A stretch of DNA of 64,000 nt, taken from contig NZ_MSTQ01000008.1 of NCBI RefSeq assembly GCF_001945365.1, positions 124,001-188,000 of the forward strand, written 5' to 3'. The stretch comes from Pseudomonas reinekei. GTDB taxonomy: Bacteria; Pseudomonadota; Gammaproteobacteria; Pseudomonadales; Pseudomonadaceae. Within the stretch, counting starts at the first letter, position 1; every line of letters begins with the position of its first letter. This document shows positions 43,132 through 54,300 of the stretch, piece after piece. The notes under the pieces were generated by a model. It worked only from the letters and a program-made list of their open reading frames with translations. It did not search any database and was not told the DNA's origin. The position numbers were made by a program, and so were the translations under genes.

Positions 43132-44803
43132 GCACCGCCTCCAGCAAAATACGCCCGCTGGAGCAGGTCGCGGTTTCGTTGCGATAGGCGAAATACAGCT
43201 TGCCGCGCACCGGGTCGAAACGCAGGTGCAACTGGACTTCATCCCCCGGGCGCACCAGTTGCTGGAATTTCAGCACTTCCATGCCGGCGAACGTTGCCGG
43301 CAGGTTCATCAATTGCTGGCCCAGATTCAGCGCCCATTCAACCTGCACCACGCCAGGCAGTACCGGCGCCGTGGGGAAGTGGCCACTGAAATAGGCAAGG
43401 TCCGGCGGCACGGCCAGTTGCAGGCTCCACTCGCCCTCGGTTTCGGACTGCTCCAATACTTCCGGTGCCTTGGGGCGTGGTGCCAGCAGCAGGGCTTCGA
43501 CGGTGGTCTGGGGCAGTTTGCCTTGGCTGTTCAATGGCATTTGCCGCAACAAACGCCAGCGCCTTGGCAGGGCCAGCGCTTCGCAATGCTCGCTCAGGTG
43601 TTGGCGTAACTGCTCGGTGACCGTGCGTCGACCTTGATTGCGCAAGGCATGCAAGCCCGCGTCGGTCAGAACCAGCAGCGCCCCCAGCGAGGCGCGGTTT
43701 TCCTGGACGACGCCGAGGCGCGCTTCGGCCACCCAGGTGTGGGTCATCAGCGCTTGCTCCAGCATCGGCAGCGAGATGCGTTTCTCTTCCAGTTTAACGA
43801 TCCGATCCAGCCGTCCCAGTAGTTCGAAACGGCCGTCAGCGGCGATTCGCGCGGCATCGGCGGTGTGTTCGATATGTCCGTCGGGCAAGTACGGCGAGGC
43901 GATGAGCAGTGCGCCGTCGTCGTCCTGGCTGAGCTTGATGCCGGCAAACGGCTGCCAGAGTGCATGCCCTTGTCGCCAGGCAATGCCGCCGGTTTCCGAG
44001 CTGCCGAAAATCTCGGTCGGCCATTGATGCAGACGTTGTTGCAGGTTTTGCGCGGCCTCGGCCGGCAACGCACCGCCGGAAGAAAATACCCGGCGCACTG
44101 CGCTCAAGGCCGGCCAGTCGAGGTTGTCGCCCATGCGCTTGAGCAGCGCCGGGCTGGCGACCCAGGCGAAGGCCGAATGCGCGCGACTGGCGCGTTGCAA
44201 GTCTTCGGGAAAAGCCAGTTGCCTGCGCATGAACGGACGCCCGGCGCACAACGGCCAGAGCACCCGGAACAGCAGGCCATAGATGTGTTGGGTGGCAACG
44301 CTGCCGATGATGCATGCCGGACCGAGATCGGCACCCCACAGCTGTTCCAGGGCTTCGACCTCGTTGGCCAGTTGCCGCAGGCTTTTTTCGATGCGCTTGG
44401 GCTCGCCACTGGACCCGGACGTGCACAGGCTTAGCCGGCATTGATCCACATCCAGCGAGGCGGGACTGAGCGGTGAATGCCGATAATCGCTGATGTGCGC
44501 ATCGTCGGGCTGATCGGTCAGCCACAGGTCCACCTCGTTCGACCAGCGTTGGCGCGTTTGCGTTTGAAGGTCGGCCGGCAATAACACGCTGGCCCCGGCA
44601 CGCCAGGCGCCCAGCAGGGCAATCGCCAGTTCGGCGGCATCTTCAAGGTGCACGGCAATGCGCTGCACGCCCTGGGCTTGCAGGCCGGCGGCCAGGCTCA
44701 GGGCCTGTGCGCACAGGTGTGCGTGATCGAGCGACGGCTCGGCCGTTACGGCACGCTCCGGCTCGGCCTTGAGCAGCAACTGCTCAAATTTTATCCAATT
44801 CAT
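43124..44803 (-). CDS. Acyl-ACP ligase fused to a beta-hydroxyacyl-ACP dehydratase (ApeH-ApeI)
   Basis: A 559-residue protein started at the ATG at 44803 ([10 protein letters not shown]). Residues about 1-450 are an adenylate-forming ligase with the P-loop [16 protein letters not shown] (about 126-140) and [12 protein letters not shown]. It would activate an aryl acid and load it on an ACP, as ApeH does. Residues about 465-559 are a hotdog dehydratase with [17 protein letters not shown], which has the FabZ-type histidine and glutamate. The two activities are separate genes (H and I) in several known clusters, so this is a fusion. Confidence 0.82.
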   Translation of the reverse strand: MNWIKFEQLLLKAEPERAVTAEPSLDHAHLCAQALSLAAGLQAQGVQRIAVHLEDAAELAIALLGAWRAGASVLLPADLQTQTRQRWSNEVDLWLTDQPDDAHISDYRHSPLSPASLDVDQCRLSLCTSGSSGEPKRIEKSLRQLANEVEALEQLWGADLGPACIIGSVATQHIYGLLFRVLWPLCAGRPFMRRQLAFPEDLQRASRAHSAFAWVASPALLKRMGDNLDWPALSAVRRVFSSGGALPAEAAQNLQQRLHQWPTEIFGSSETGGIAWRQGHALWQPFAGIKLSQDDDGALLIASPYLPDGHIEHTADAARIAADGRFELLGRLDRIVKLEEKRISLPMLEQALMTHTWVAEARLGVVQENRASLGALLVLTDAGLHALRNQGRRTVTEQLRQHLSEHCEALALPRRWRLLRQMPLNSQGKLPQTTVEALLLAPRPKAPEVLEQSETEGEWSLQLAVPPDLAYFSGHFPTAPVLPGVVQVEWALNLGQQLMNLPATFAGMEVLKFQQLVRPGDEVQLHLRFDPVRGKLYFAYRNETATCSSGRILLEAVHA

Positions 44804-45345
44804 GGGTGGCCTCGTACCCGTTGTCGTATCAGCCATTCAATGGCAAACATCAGGCCTATCAATCCGTAGGAAATCAGGCCGGTGTACAACATCCACCAGC
44901 TCAGCGGCGCCCACAGCGTCAGGGCTGCGGCGCACAAGCCGTTGCAAAGAAAAAACACACTCCAGGCAATCGTCACCTGACGGGTATAGCGAATAGCCTT
45001 GGCGGGCAGGTACGGTTCGCGCAAGCGGGCCAGTCGTTCGACCATCGGCGGGCCGTACTTCAGGCTCAATCCGAACAGTGCCAGCATGAAAGCGCTGATC
45101 AACACTGGATACCAGCGCAGCAACGCCGGGCTGTCGAACAGCGCCAGCAACAGGCAAAACCCGATGGCTGACGCCGCCATCGATTGGCTGCCGGGCTTGT
45201 GTCGGCCGGTCAACGCGCGACCCAGCCACAGGCTGCCCAGCAGCAGCCCGAACTGCCACGGCGCGAAGTGCTCCATGCCGAAATACACCGCAAAGGGGTA
45301 CAGCAGGCCTGCCAGCAGCAGGCCAAGGCCGATCAGTCGGCTCAT
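44800..45345 (-). CDS. COG4648-type membrane protein
   Basis: A 181-residue membrane protein with about five to six helices, found regularly in aryl polyene clusters between the ACP genes and the ligase. Function is unknown. It overlaps the ACP stop and the ligase start by ATGA. Confidence 0.65.
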   Translation of the reverse strand: MSRLIGLGLLLAGLLYPFAVYFGMEHFAPWQFGLLLGSLWLGRALTGRHKPGSQSMAASAIGFCLLLALFDSPALLRWYPVLISAFMLALFGLSLKYGPPMVERLARLREPYLPAKAIRYTRQVTIAWSVFFLCNGLCAAALTLWAPLSWWMLYTGLISYGLIGLMFAIEWLIRQRVRGHP

Positions 45346-45596
45346 GCGGCCGGTTGAACCAGACGGTAGACCGCCTCGACGACGTCACTGACGGTACGTA
45401 CCGACTTGAATTCTTCGGCGGCGATTTTCTTGCCGGTCTGACGTTTGATGTGGTCGATCAGGTCGACCGCGTCGATGCTGTCGATTTCCAGATCCTGATA
45501 CAGGTTGGATTCGAGGCTGACGCGCTCGGGGTCCAGTTCAAACAGCTCAACCAAGGCATCGCGCAGGGTGTTGAAAATGTCGTCACGAGTTTGCAT
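45342..45596 (-). CDS. apeF: Acyl carrier protein 2 of the aryl polyene operon
   Basis: An 84-residue ACP with the phosphopantetheine serine at position 40 (DLEIDSIDAVDL). It is one of two ACPs; the pair corresponds to ApeE and ApeF in operon order. It lies nine bases from its neighbour and overlaps the membrane gene by ATGA. Confidence 0.8.
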   Translation of the reverse strand: MQTRDDIFNTLRDALVELFELDPERVSLESNLYQDLEIDSIDAVDLIDHIKRQTGKKIAAEEFKSVRTVSDVVEAVYRLVQPAA

Positions 45597-45605
45597 GGTC
45601 CGGTC

Positions 45606-45866
45606 TCAAGCTGCCTGTTTTGCGGTGACGAACGCTGCAAGGCTCGTCACGTTACTGAAGTGATTACGCGTGTCCTTGGCGTCGGCATCGATTTTGATGC
45701 CGTACTTTTTCTGGATGGCCAGGCCGAGTTCCAAGGCGTCCACGGAGTCCAGGCCCAGGCCTTCACCGAAGAGCGTCTGGTCATCGCCGATGTCGTCGGC
45801 ACTGATGTCTTCGAGGCCGAGGGCGTCGATGATAAGCATTTTGATATCACGGTGCAGATCGCTCAT
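45606..45866 (-). CDS. apeE: Acyl carrier protein 1 of the aryl polyene operon
   Basis: An 86-residue ACP with serine 41 in GLGLDSVDALELGL. The start overlaps the acyltransferase end by 20 bases. With the second ACP it would carry the starter and growing chain. No phosphopantetheinyl transferase gene was seen in this window. Confidence 0.82.
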   Translation of the reverse strand: MSDLHRDIKMLIIDALGLEDISADDIGDDQTLFGEGLGLDSVDALELGLAIQKKYGIKIDADAKDTRNHFSNVTSLAAFVTAKQAA

Positions 45867-46635
45867 CTTCGGCGAGCTCCTTAATAAAGTAAGTATGTAG
45901 ATAATCGTTGAGCTTGCGCGAGGCCTGAGGGGCCGCGCCCATTGCAGCGAAGGCCTGTGGGTCTATATCGGCCCCGACGCGGAAACTGAAGTGCACGCGA
46001 CGCTTGGGGATCCGATACCAGGGCTCCGCCTTGGTCAAAGTGGTCGGGGTGACCTTGATCACCACGGGGGTGAGGATTTTCGCACCCCGCAGGGCAATTG
46101 CCGCTCCCCCCCGATGAAAGGCTGGCGCCTGGCCCGGCTGGGTGCGGGTGCCTTCGGGAAAGATGATCAGGGTTTGCCCTTCTTTCAAGGCGTCGGCGGC
46201 GGCATCGAGCATGTCCATGCTGCCGTCGTTGCTGATGTAATCGGTGCGGCGCAGCGGACCGCGGGTGAAGGGGTTTTCCCAGAGGCTTTGCTTGACCACG
46301 CAGTTGGTGTGGCGTACCAGCCCGATCAGGAATACCACGTCGATCAACGAGGGATGATTGGCGATGATCATCTGCCCCGGACGCCCGAGTTTCTCCGCGC
46401 CCTGAATATCATAAGTCAGCACGCCGGCGCGGGCCATGAACTGCACGAAAAACCAGAAGCAGCGGCTGACCATGCGCCTTGCGCGCAGCCGGTGGGTCCG
46501 GGCATCGCCCGGCAGGCAGCCAAGCACCGGGAAAACGACCAGTCGCAGGCACAGCCCGCCCAGTCCGAACAGGGTGAAGCTTGCAGCCGTGGCCAGCAGG
46601 CGCCAGTAGTAGGCGTCGCGGTTTTTCTCGGTCAT
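45847..46635 (-). CDS. 1-acyl-sn-glycerol-3-phosphate-type acyltransferase
   Basis: A 262-residue membrane-associated PlsC-family acyltransferase started at the ATG at 46635 (MTEKNRDAYYWRLL, ATGA with the chain-length-factor gene). It shows the HX4D motif NHPSLID and FPEGTRT. It probably moves the aryl polyene acyl chain or a fatty acyl chain onto a lipid. Confidence 0.82.
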   Translation of the reverse strand: MTEKNRDAYYWRLLATAASFTLFGLGGLCLRLVVFPVLGCLPGDARTHRLRARRMVSRCFWFFVQFMARAGVLTYDIQGAEKLGRPGQMIIANHPSLIDVVFLIGLVRHTNCVVKQSLWENPFTRGPLRRTDYISNDGSMDMLDAAADALKEGQTLIIFPEGTRTQPGQAPAFHRGGAAIALRGAKILTPVVIKVTPTTLTKAEPWYRIPKRRVHFSFRVGADIDPQAFAAMGAAPQASRKLNDYLHTYFIKELAEDERSAP

Positions 46636-47357
46636 GGGTTGCGTTGCCAGGTCCATACACGATTTTTCCAGGCATGTTGGCAGGTGGTTTGCTCGCCCGA
46701 CAGCGCACGCAGCAGATTCAGTGGATGGGGCCAGCGAGCTTTGGACAACGCTTGCGGTGGGCTGTTCAGGGACAGCTGCCAATCATTGCCTGGCGTGATC
46801 AACAGGCCGAGGGCGTACGGAAACGGCACGTCATCGATCCACGTCGAATAGGCTTCGGGAGGCTGCTCTTCGGTTACCACCAACAACACGGCCGGCGCAC
46901 CCTCGTTCAGCAATGCCACGGCCTCCAGCATGCCGTGTTCCAGTCCGTCGCCGGCTGCGGCAAGGGCGGTCATCTCGCTGGTTTCACCGCGCATGATCGA
47001 CCACAGACCGATGATCGCGTTGTGCACCGACAGGCTGAATTGGGTCGGGGATAGCGGCTGTTCAGTGGCCAGCTCGCTGAGAATGTCGAAAGTGCGCGGG
47101 GTTTCGCCATGACGGGAAACAAAGACCAGCGGCAAGTCCTGGCGACCTTCGGCCAGGGGCCAGCCGACGCCGAACGCCATTCGCGCCAGCCGGCTGAGGC
47201 GCCGACGCTGCATGGCCGGCAGAAACGAGACGTCCGGAGCCGCATCGCTGCCCGGCAGTACGACCGGTCGTCGACTCCAGGTCTGCCAGTCGTCCACGCT
47301 TTCGAGCCCCGGGGCCCATGCGCGCCACTGGGCGATGTTGAAATTGATCACAGACAT
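46632..47357 (-). CDS. apeC: Beta-ketoacyl synthase chain-length factor (ApeC-type)
   Basis: A 241-residue protein resembling the Ketoacyl-synt_2 family: only the N-terminal half of a ketosynthase. The stretch where a ketosynthase would have the active cysteine lacks it (TALAAAGDGLEHG). It is the first gene of the operon and probably pairs with the ketosynthase at 31656-32852 to set chain length. Confidence 0.78.
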   Translation of the reverse strand: MSVINFNIAQWRAWAPGLESVDDWQTWSRRPVVLPGSDAAPDVSFLPAMQRRRLSRLARMAFGVGWPLAEGRQDLPLVFVSRHGETPRTFDILSELATEQPLSPTQFSLSVHNAIIGLWSIMRGETSEMTALAAAGDGLEHGMLEAVALLNEGAPAVLLVVTEEQPPEAYSTWIDDVPFPYALGLLITPGNDWQLSLNSPPQALSKARWPHPLNLLRALSGEQTTCQHAWKNRVWTWQRNP

Positions 47358-47711
47358 TCATCCCGCCCCTGCGGGCTTTCTTGACGCGGTGAGTGGCGCA
47401 AATGCACGGCACACCCTACGTGGCGCTGGCGCCGAGTGGTGCGCATTATCCCGGTGCGACGAACGTGTAGCAAATGCTGGTTACATTTTGCTCAGTGAGA
47501 TGTACCGGTTAGTTCGCGAAATCCGAACATTTGGTATTTATTCACATTTTCATAAGGCCCGTCTGTCGGTTCTGTCTTCGTTTGGCCCGGATGATTGGTG
47601 GTTTTTCAGCAAGAGATGACGACTGACTGTGTAGTCCCTTGCCTGCGAGGTAGCGAAGCAACGTCATCGACCACTACACTCGATCATTCTTTGATACACG
47701 GAGGTTTTGAC
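47358..47711. other. Divergent promoter region, aryl polyene operon and parA
   Basis: About 350 bases without a convincing gene. It must hold the promoters for the leftward operon and for the rightward ParA-like gene. GGTTACAT at 47482 onward and ATGTACC about 14 bases later form an imperfect inverted pair. No regulator gene lies nearby. Confidence 0.45.
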
Positions 47712-48482
47712 ATGCGGCGCGTGGTGTTCAATCAGAAAGGTGGCGTAGGCAAATCCAGCATTGCCTGCAATTTGGCGGCGGTCAGCGCCAGCGAGGGTTT
47801 TCGCACCCTGTTGGTGGATCTCGATGCCCAGGCCAACTCCACTCAATACCTGACGGGGCTCACCGGCAACGACATTCCGATGGGGATTGCCGATTTCTTT
47901 AAGCAGACGCTGTCTTCCGGGCCGTTCTCCAAGAAGAACCAGGTCGACATTTACGAAACCCCGTTCGAGAACCTCCACGTTGTCACGGCCACGGCGGAAC
48001 TGGCCGACCTGCAGCCCAAGCTTGAGGCCAAGCACAAGATCAACAAGCTCAGAAAATTGCTTGAAGAGCTGAGCGAAGATTATGACCGGATTTACCTCGA
48101 TACCCCGCCCGCGCTTAATTTTTATGCGGTTTCAGCATTGATCGCCGCTGATCGTGTGCTGATTCCCTTCGATTGCGACAGTTTCTCGCGTCAGGCTTTG
48201 TACGGCCTGCTGGCGGAAATCGAAGAGCTGAAGGAAGACCATAACGAAGGTCTGGAAGTTGAAGGCATCGTCGTCAATCAGTTCCAGGCCCGGGCCAGCC
48301 TGCCGCAGCAAATCCTCGACGAACTGATCGCCGAAGGCCTGCCAGTGTTGCCGGTGTACCTGGCAAGTTCCGTTCGCATGCGTGAATCCCACCAGGCCAA
48401 TACGCCGTTGATCCATCTCGACCCGCGGCACAAGTTGACGCAGCAATTTGTTGAACTGCATAACCTGCTGGAAAATGCCTGA
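47712..48482 (+). CDS. ParA/MinD-family ATPase
   Basis: A 256-residue deviant Walker A ATPase (KGGVGKSS, residues 9-16) started at ATG 47712 with GGAGG upstream; a longer in-frame extension has no good start. The switch motif is LDTPPALN. There is no parB or other partner next to it, so it is an orphan and may position a protein complex or a small genetic element. Thioredoxin gene trxC lies on the other strand downstream. Confidence 0.82.
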   Translation: MRRVVFNQKGGVGKSSIACNLAAVSASEGFRTLLVDLDAQANSTQYLTGLTGNDIPMGIADFFKQTLSSGPFSKKNQVDIYETPFENLHVVTATAELADLQPKLEAKHKINKLRKLLEELSEDYDRIYLDTPPALNFYAVSALIAADRVLIPFDCDSFSRQALYGLLAEIEELKEDHNEGLEVEGIVVNQFQARASLPQQILDELIAEGLPVLPVYLASSVRMRESHQANTPLIHLDPRHKLTQQFVELHNLLENA

Positions 48483-48489
48483 AAAAACT

Positions 48490-48514
48490 GTAGGCGCGAG
48501 CTTGCTCGCTCCCG
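48490..48514. repeat. Single REP
   Basis: TGTAGGCGCGAGCTTGCTCGC followed by TCCC is one REP palindrome between the converging parA-like and trxC genes. Confidence 0.6.
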
Positions 48515-48528
48515 GTTTCAGGCTGCTG

Positions 48529-48963
48529 TCAAATCCCCTGACTGCGCAGCCAACTCATCAACTGCGGTAACGGGAAGGCTCCGCTCTGGCGGGCGACTTC
48601 CCGACCGTTCTTGAACAGAATCAGGCTCGGAATCGAGCGAATTCCCAACTGAGCCGACAATTGCTGGTTCGCCTCGCTGTCCAGCTTGGCCAGTCGGCAC
48701 TTGCCGGCCAATTGCGCAGCGGCTTGTTCAAACACCGGCGCAAACGACTTGCACGGTCCACACCAGTCCGCCCACACGTCCACCAGCAACGGCAGATCGC
48801 CCTTGATCTGGCTGGCGTAGTCGCCCTGTTTCAATTCGAAAGGCTTGTTCAGCAGGACTTCGGCCTTGCAGCGCCCGCATTTTGGCTGGTCGCCCAAGCG
48901 CTCGGCGGGGATGCGGTTGAGGCCGTTGCAGTGGGGGCAGGGAATGTGGAATGGGTCAGACAT
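48529..48963 (-). CDS. trxC: Thioredoxin 2
   Basis: A 144-residue zinc thioredoxin. The N-terminal zinc finger has cysteines at 9, 12, 29 and 32 (CPHC, CGRC). The thioredoxin domain has the active-site WCGPCK (Cys68, Cys71). It reduces protein disulfides, often during oxidative stress. Confidence 0.92.
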   Translation of the reverse strand: MSDPFHIPCPHCNGLNRIPAERLGDQPKCGRCKAEVLLNKPFELKQGDYASQIKGDLPLLVDVWADWCGPCKSFAPVFEQAAAQLAGKCRLAKLDSEANQQLSAQLGIRSIPSLILFKNGREVARQSGAFPLPQLMSWLRSQGI

Positions 48964-49091
48964 GTAGGTGGTCCTGTGAAGAATCCGGTTATTCCTATTT
49001 GGAGACGTCTGCTCACATTTTCAATCGAGCAGGGAGCGGCGATAAAACTAGGCTGAGTCGTACTCAGTCAGGCCACTGGTCTTGTCGTGAG

Positions 49092-49148
49092 TATCGCATC
49101 TTGCGATATATTGTATTTGTGATTAACTCCCCATAGCAGAATGCGATA
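49092..49148 (+). promoter_or_regulatory. Candidate HigA operator and higBA promoter
   Basis: TATCGCA-TCT-TGCGATA at 49092-49108 is a perfect inverted repeat, and a third TGCGATA half-site lies at 49142-49148, ten bases before the higB start. TTGCGA (49101) with TTAACT 16 bases on is a possible -35/-10 that overlaps the repeat, the expected arrangement for antitoxin autorepression. Confidence 0.65.
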
Positions 49149-49158
49149 AGGATGTTGC

Positions 49159-49455
49159 ATGCATGTCATCACCGAAAAACGAATACGTGAAGCTGCAACC
49201 AAATGGCCAAGGGCAGCTACTGCATTGGATCATTGGTATCAATTGGTCAAAGGAAGCAAGCCATCGGATTTTGCGGCGATGAGGGCCTCATTTCCTGCCG
49301 TAGACAAGGTGGGTGAGTTTCATGTTTTTGATATCGGTGGCAACAAGCTGCGGCTGATCGCTTTCGTGAGGTATCGATCGCAAAAGCTATATATCAAGCA
49401 TGTGCTGGATCACCGCGAATATGACCGCGGAAAATGGAAGGAGGAAAGAGTATGA
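49159..49455 (+). CDS. higB: HigB-type toxin (mRNA interferase)
   Basis: A 98-residue toxin like E. coli HigB (YgjN family, PF09907): MHVITEKRIREAATKWP, then FHVFDIGGNKLRLIAFV and YIKHVLDHREYD. It cleaves ribosome-bound mRNA. The toxin gene comes first, as in hig loci, and overlaps higA by ATGA. Confidence 0.9.
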   Translation: MHVITEKRIREAATKWPRAATALDHWYQLVKGSKPSDFAAMRASFPAVDKVGEFHVFDIGGNKLRLIAFVRYRSQKLYIKHVLDHREYDRGKWKEERV

Positions 49456-49853
49456 GTGTCCTGATCGAAAGAGCTGCCGAGCATTGGGAGTTCGTCTCGC
49501 CGTTGCTTCGAAAACCGAAAAACGAAGACGACTATGATGCGCTGGCGCAGGCGCTGGACGAGTTGCTCGAGATGACCGGCGATGATGAGTCTCATCCGCT
49601 TATGAGCTTGGTAGATATCATCGGTGACTGGATTGAGGAATGGGATCACAAGCATCACCCTATGCCGAAGGCCAGTGGGGTCGATGTTCTTGGCTACTTG
49701 ATGCGCGAACACGGCCTGACCCAGAGCGACCTTCCCGGTGTTGGTACTCAATCGGTTGTTTCGGAAATCCTGAGTGGCAAGCGTCAGCTCAACCTGCGGC
49801 AGATCCGCTGGTTGGCCGAGCGCTTTGGTGTGTCGGTGGAAACCTTCATCTGA
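49452..49853 (+). CDS. higA: HigA-type antitoxin
   Basis: A 133-residue antitoxin starting MSVLIERAAEHWEF (ATG at 49452). The C-terminal XRE helix-turn-helix (HGLTQSDLPGVGTQ, SVVSEILSGKRQLNLRQIRW) should bind the upstream repeat. GAGGAAAG is a good ribosome site. It stops six bases before the convergent selO stop. Confidence 0.88.
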   Translation: MSVLIERAAEHWEFVSPLLRKPKNEDDYDALAQALDELLEMTGDDESHPLMSLVDIIGDWIEEWDHKHHPMPKASGVDVLGYLMREHGLTQSDLPGVGTQSVVSEILSGKRQLNLRQIRWLAERFGVSVETFI

Positions 49854-49859
49854 CCGGCT

Positions 49860-51371
<1,512 letters not shown>

Positions 51372-54300
51372 TTAGTCGAGTTTGGCGGCGGGCGGCATGG
51401 TTGGCGGCTGTTTGCCATCCGGTAGCGGGACGATGGTTTTCGTCTCCGGCTCGATCGGTACCATCTTGTATTCCTGGCCGTGCAGGTTCTTCAGGTAAAC
51501 CTCCATCTGCCGGAACGAGATGTTGATGTGCTGCTTCTTGAACTCGCGGTTGATGAAACGGTTGACCTCATCGAGCACCGGGTTACGGTCACCGAGGTCA
51601 CGCACGTGCATGCGTAATTCATGGTCGAGGGTGCTTTCGCCGAAGTTCAGGAAGTACACCAGCGGCTCGGGTTCTTTGAGGACTCGTGGGTTTTCCCGCG
51701 CGGCTTTGAGCAGCAGTTCTTTCACCAGGTCCAGGTCCGAGCCGTAATCGACCCCGAGCTTGAGCGTCACCCGGGTGATGGTGTCGGTCAGGGACCAGTT
51801 GATCAGTTGCCCGGTGATGAACGTTTTGTTCGGGACAATGATGTCCTTGCGGTCGAAGTCGGTGATGGTCGTGGCGCGGATGCGGATCTTGCTCACGGTG
51901 CCCGACAGGTTACCGATGGTGATGGTGTCGCCGATCCGTACCGGACGTTCGAACAGGATCATGATCCCGGAGATGAAGTTGGCGAAGATCTCCTGCATGC
52001 CGAAACCGAGTCCCACCGACAGCGCCGCCACCAGCCACTGCAACTTGTCCCAGCTCACGCCGAGGGTCGACAGGGTCGAGACGAAGCCGACTCCGGCGAT
52101 CACGTAGGACAGCAACGTCGTCGTAGCGTAAGCGCTGCCCTGGGCCAGATTGAGCTTGGACAGCACAAACACTTCCAGCAGGCCGGGCAGGTTGCGCGCC
52201 AGGGCAAAGGTGATGCCGATGATGATCAGCGCACCGAGCATGTCGCCGATGCTGATTGGCACCATGCTCATGTTGGCGCCGGTACCGCTGGTGTATTCGT
52301 AGAGGGTGATGTTGTCGAGGTACGAGAACACCGTGATCAGGTCGGCCCAGACCCAGTACAGCAACGCCATGAACCCGCCGAGCAGGGCCAGGCGAATCAG
52401 GCGCAGGGACTGTTCGTTGACCTTCTCGATGTCCAGGGTCGGCTCTTCGATTACCGCTTCGCCGTCGCCGGCCTCTTTGGCCGCCTGACGTTTGGCCAGG
52501 GCGCGTTGGTAAGCCAGACGACGTGCAGCGACGCTCAGGCCGCGCACGAACGTGGCTTCAATGACCAGCCAGAACATCAACAGGTACAGGGTGTTGATCA
52601 AGCGGTCGCTGAGTTTCAGCGCGGTGTAGTAGTAGCCGAAGCACACCGCCACAAACAGTGCGACGGGCAGGGCGGTGAACAAAATGCCCACGACCTTGCG
52701 GAACAGCGAGGCGTTTTCGTGGGTCGGGCTGCTGATCAACAGGCGGCTGAGCAGCAAGGTCATCAAGGCGTAGCAGGTGAGCACCACCGGCATGCCGATC
52801 ACGTCGTCGGCCAGCCCGGCCGGTTGCAGCTCGGCAACGGCCACCACCGCCACCAGTGCCATCACCACCATCCCGAGTCGGCGGACCCAGCCGCGGAGGA
52901 ATTCGACCTGGGGCTTTTCCCAACGGAAATGCAGCTCAGCCACGCCGCCCGGCGCGAGGATCCGATAGGCGGTGTAGAACACCAGCCACGCCTGGGCCAT
53001 TTGCAGCAACGCCGCGCCCATGTTGGCGTTTTGCCCGCGGGCGTCGATCTGCAGGGCCAGACCGCAAAGGGCCAGCCCCAGCGAGACCGGCATCGCCAAC
53101 AGAATATTGATCAGGATCGCCTGCGGCGTGTGCCACTGGCTGTCGCGCTTGAAGTGGCCGACGTCCTGGTGAACCTTGTTCAGGCGGGCATACAGTTGCT
53201 TGCGACGCCACAACAGAGCGCCGATCAACAGGGCCAGCGGCAGGAACAGCAACGGTCGCTGAGTCAGGCCATCGATCAGTTCGCTCAGGCTTGAGGCCAG
53301 CGGCAGGGTATCGACTTGACGTTGCAGGCGATCCGGCACGCTGTGAATCCATTCAAGGTCCAGCGGTTTGTTGCTGGGAATCCAGAACATTTGCTCATCG
53401 AGCGTCGCCCGCAGGCTTTGCGCAGTGCTCAGCAGTTGTTTCTGGTTCAGTTGCAGGGTGATGGATTCGTTGAGCACCGCGCTCAATTCGCGGTTCAGCC
53501 GCTCCAGCAGGTCGGCACGGGTAGTCGCCAGTTCCAGCAGACTCTTGCGCAGCTGCGGCGTGATTTGCTCCGGAGGCTGGGTCGCCAGCAGGTTATCCAC
53601 ATAGGTGGCCGGGTTGCTGAGCAGTTCCCGTTGCTGGCTGACCTCGAACTGGTACAGGCGAATGTCGGCAATCTGGTCGGCCAGGTCACGATCAACCTTC
53701 AGACGCGGCAGTGCCTGCTTCTGCTTGTAGAGAATCTTGGAGAGCAGCAAGCTGCCTTTGAGCACGTTGATCTGTTCGTCCAGCGCCGAGTCGCTCTGGG
53801 TCACGCTGTCGAGTTGTTGCTTGGTCTGCAGGTTTTGCTGGGTGACTTCGTTGAGGCGGTCGGTGCTTTTGAGCAGGTAGTCCGAGAGCTTCAGGTTGGC
53901 CGCGCTTTCGGTCGCCAACAGGCTGCTGCCGCCGGCCTTTTGCGCTTCGATCGACTGCTGCGTCACGGTTTCCTGGGACTGGGCCAGACGCTTCTGATTG
54001 ATCAGGCTTTGCAGGTCCTGGATTTCCTGGTCCAGGCGATCGGACTTTTCCGATAGCAAGTCATGCTGGCTGTTGCCCAGGTCTTGCAGTTGGGTATTGC
54101 CGGCCAGTTCCTGGCGACGCAGCGGGATCAGGGCATTCAGGGCTGCGAGCTCGGCGTTGAGCTGGTCGCGCTGTTCGCCGCTCAGCGTCTTGCCGGCGTC
54201 TTTGCCGGTCTTGAGGATGTTGTTGATCTGTTGGATGCGCGTCTGGCTGGCGGAGATTTCGGCCTGGGCGCGCTCGGGGCGAGTCTGGGCGGTGATGATC

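Noticed and set aside
51621..53294. Plus-strand open frame of 557 codons opposite mscK
   Set aside because: Gln/His-rich shadow without domain features.
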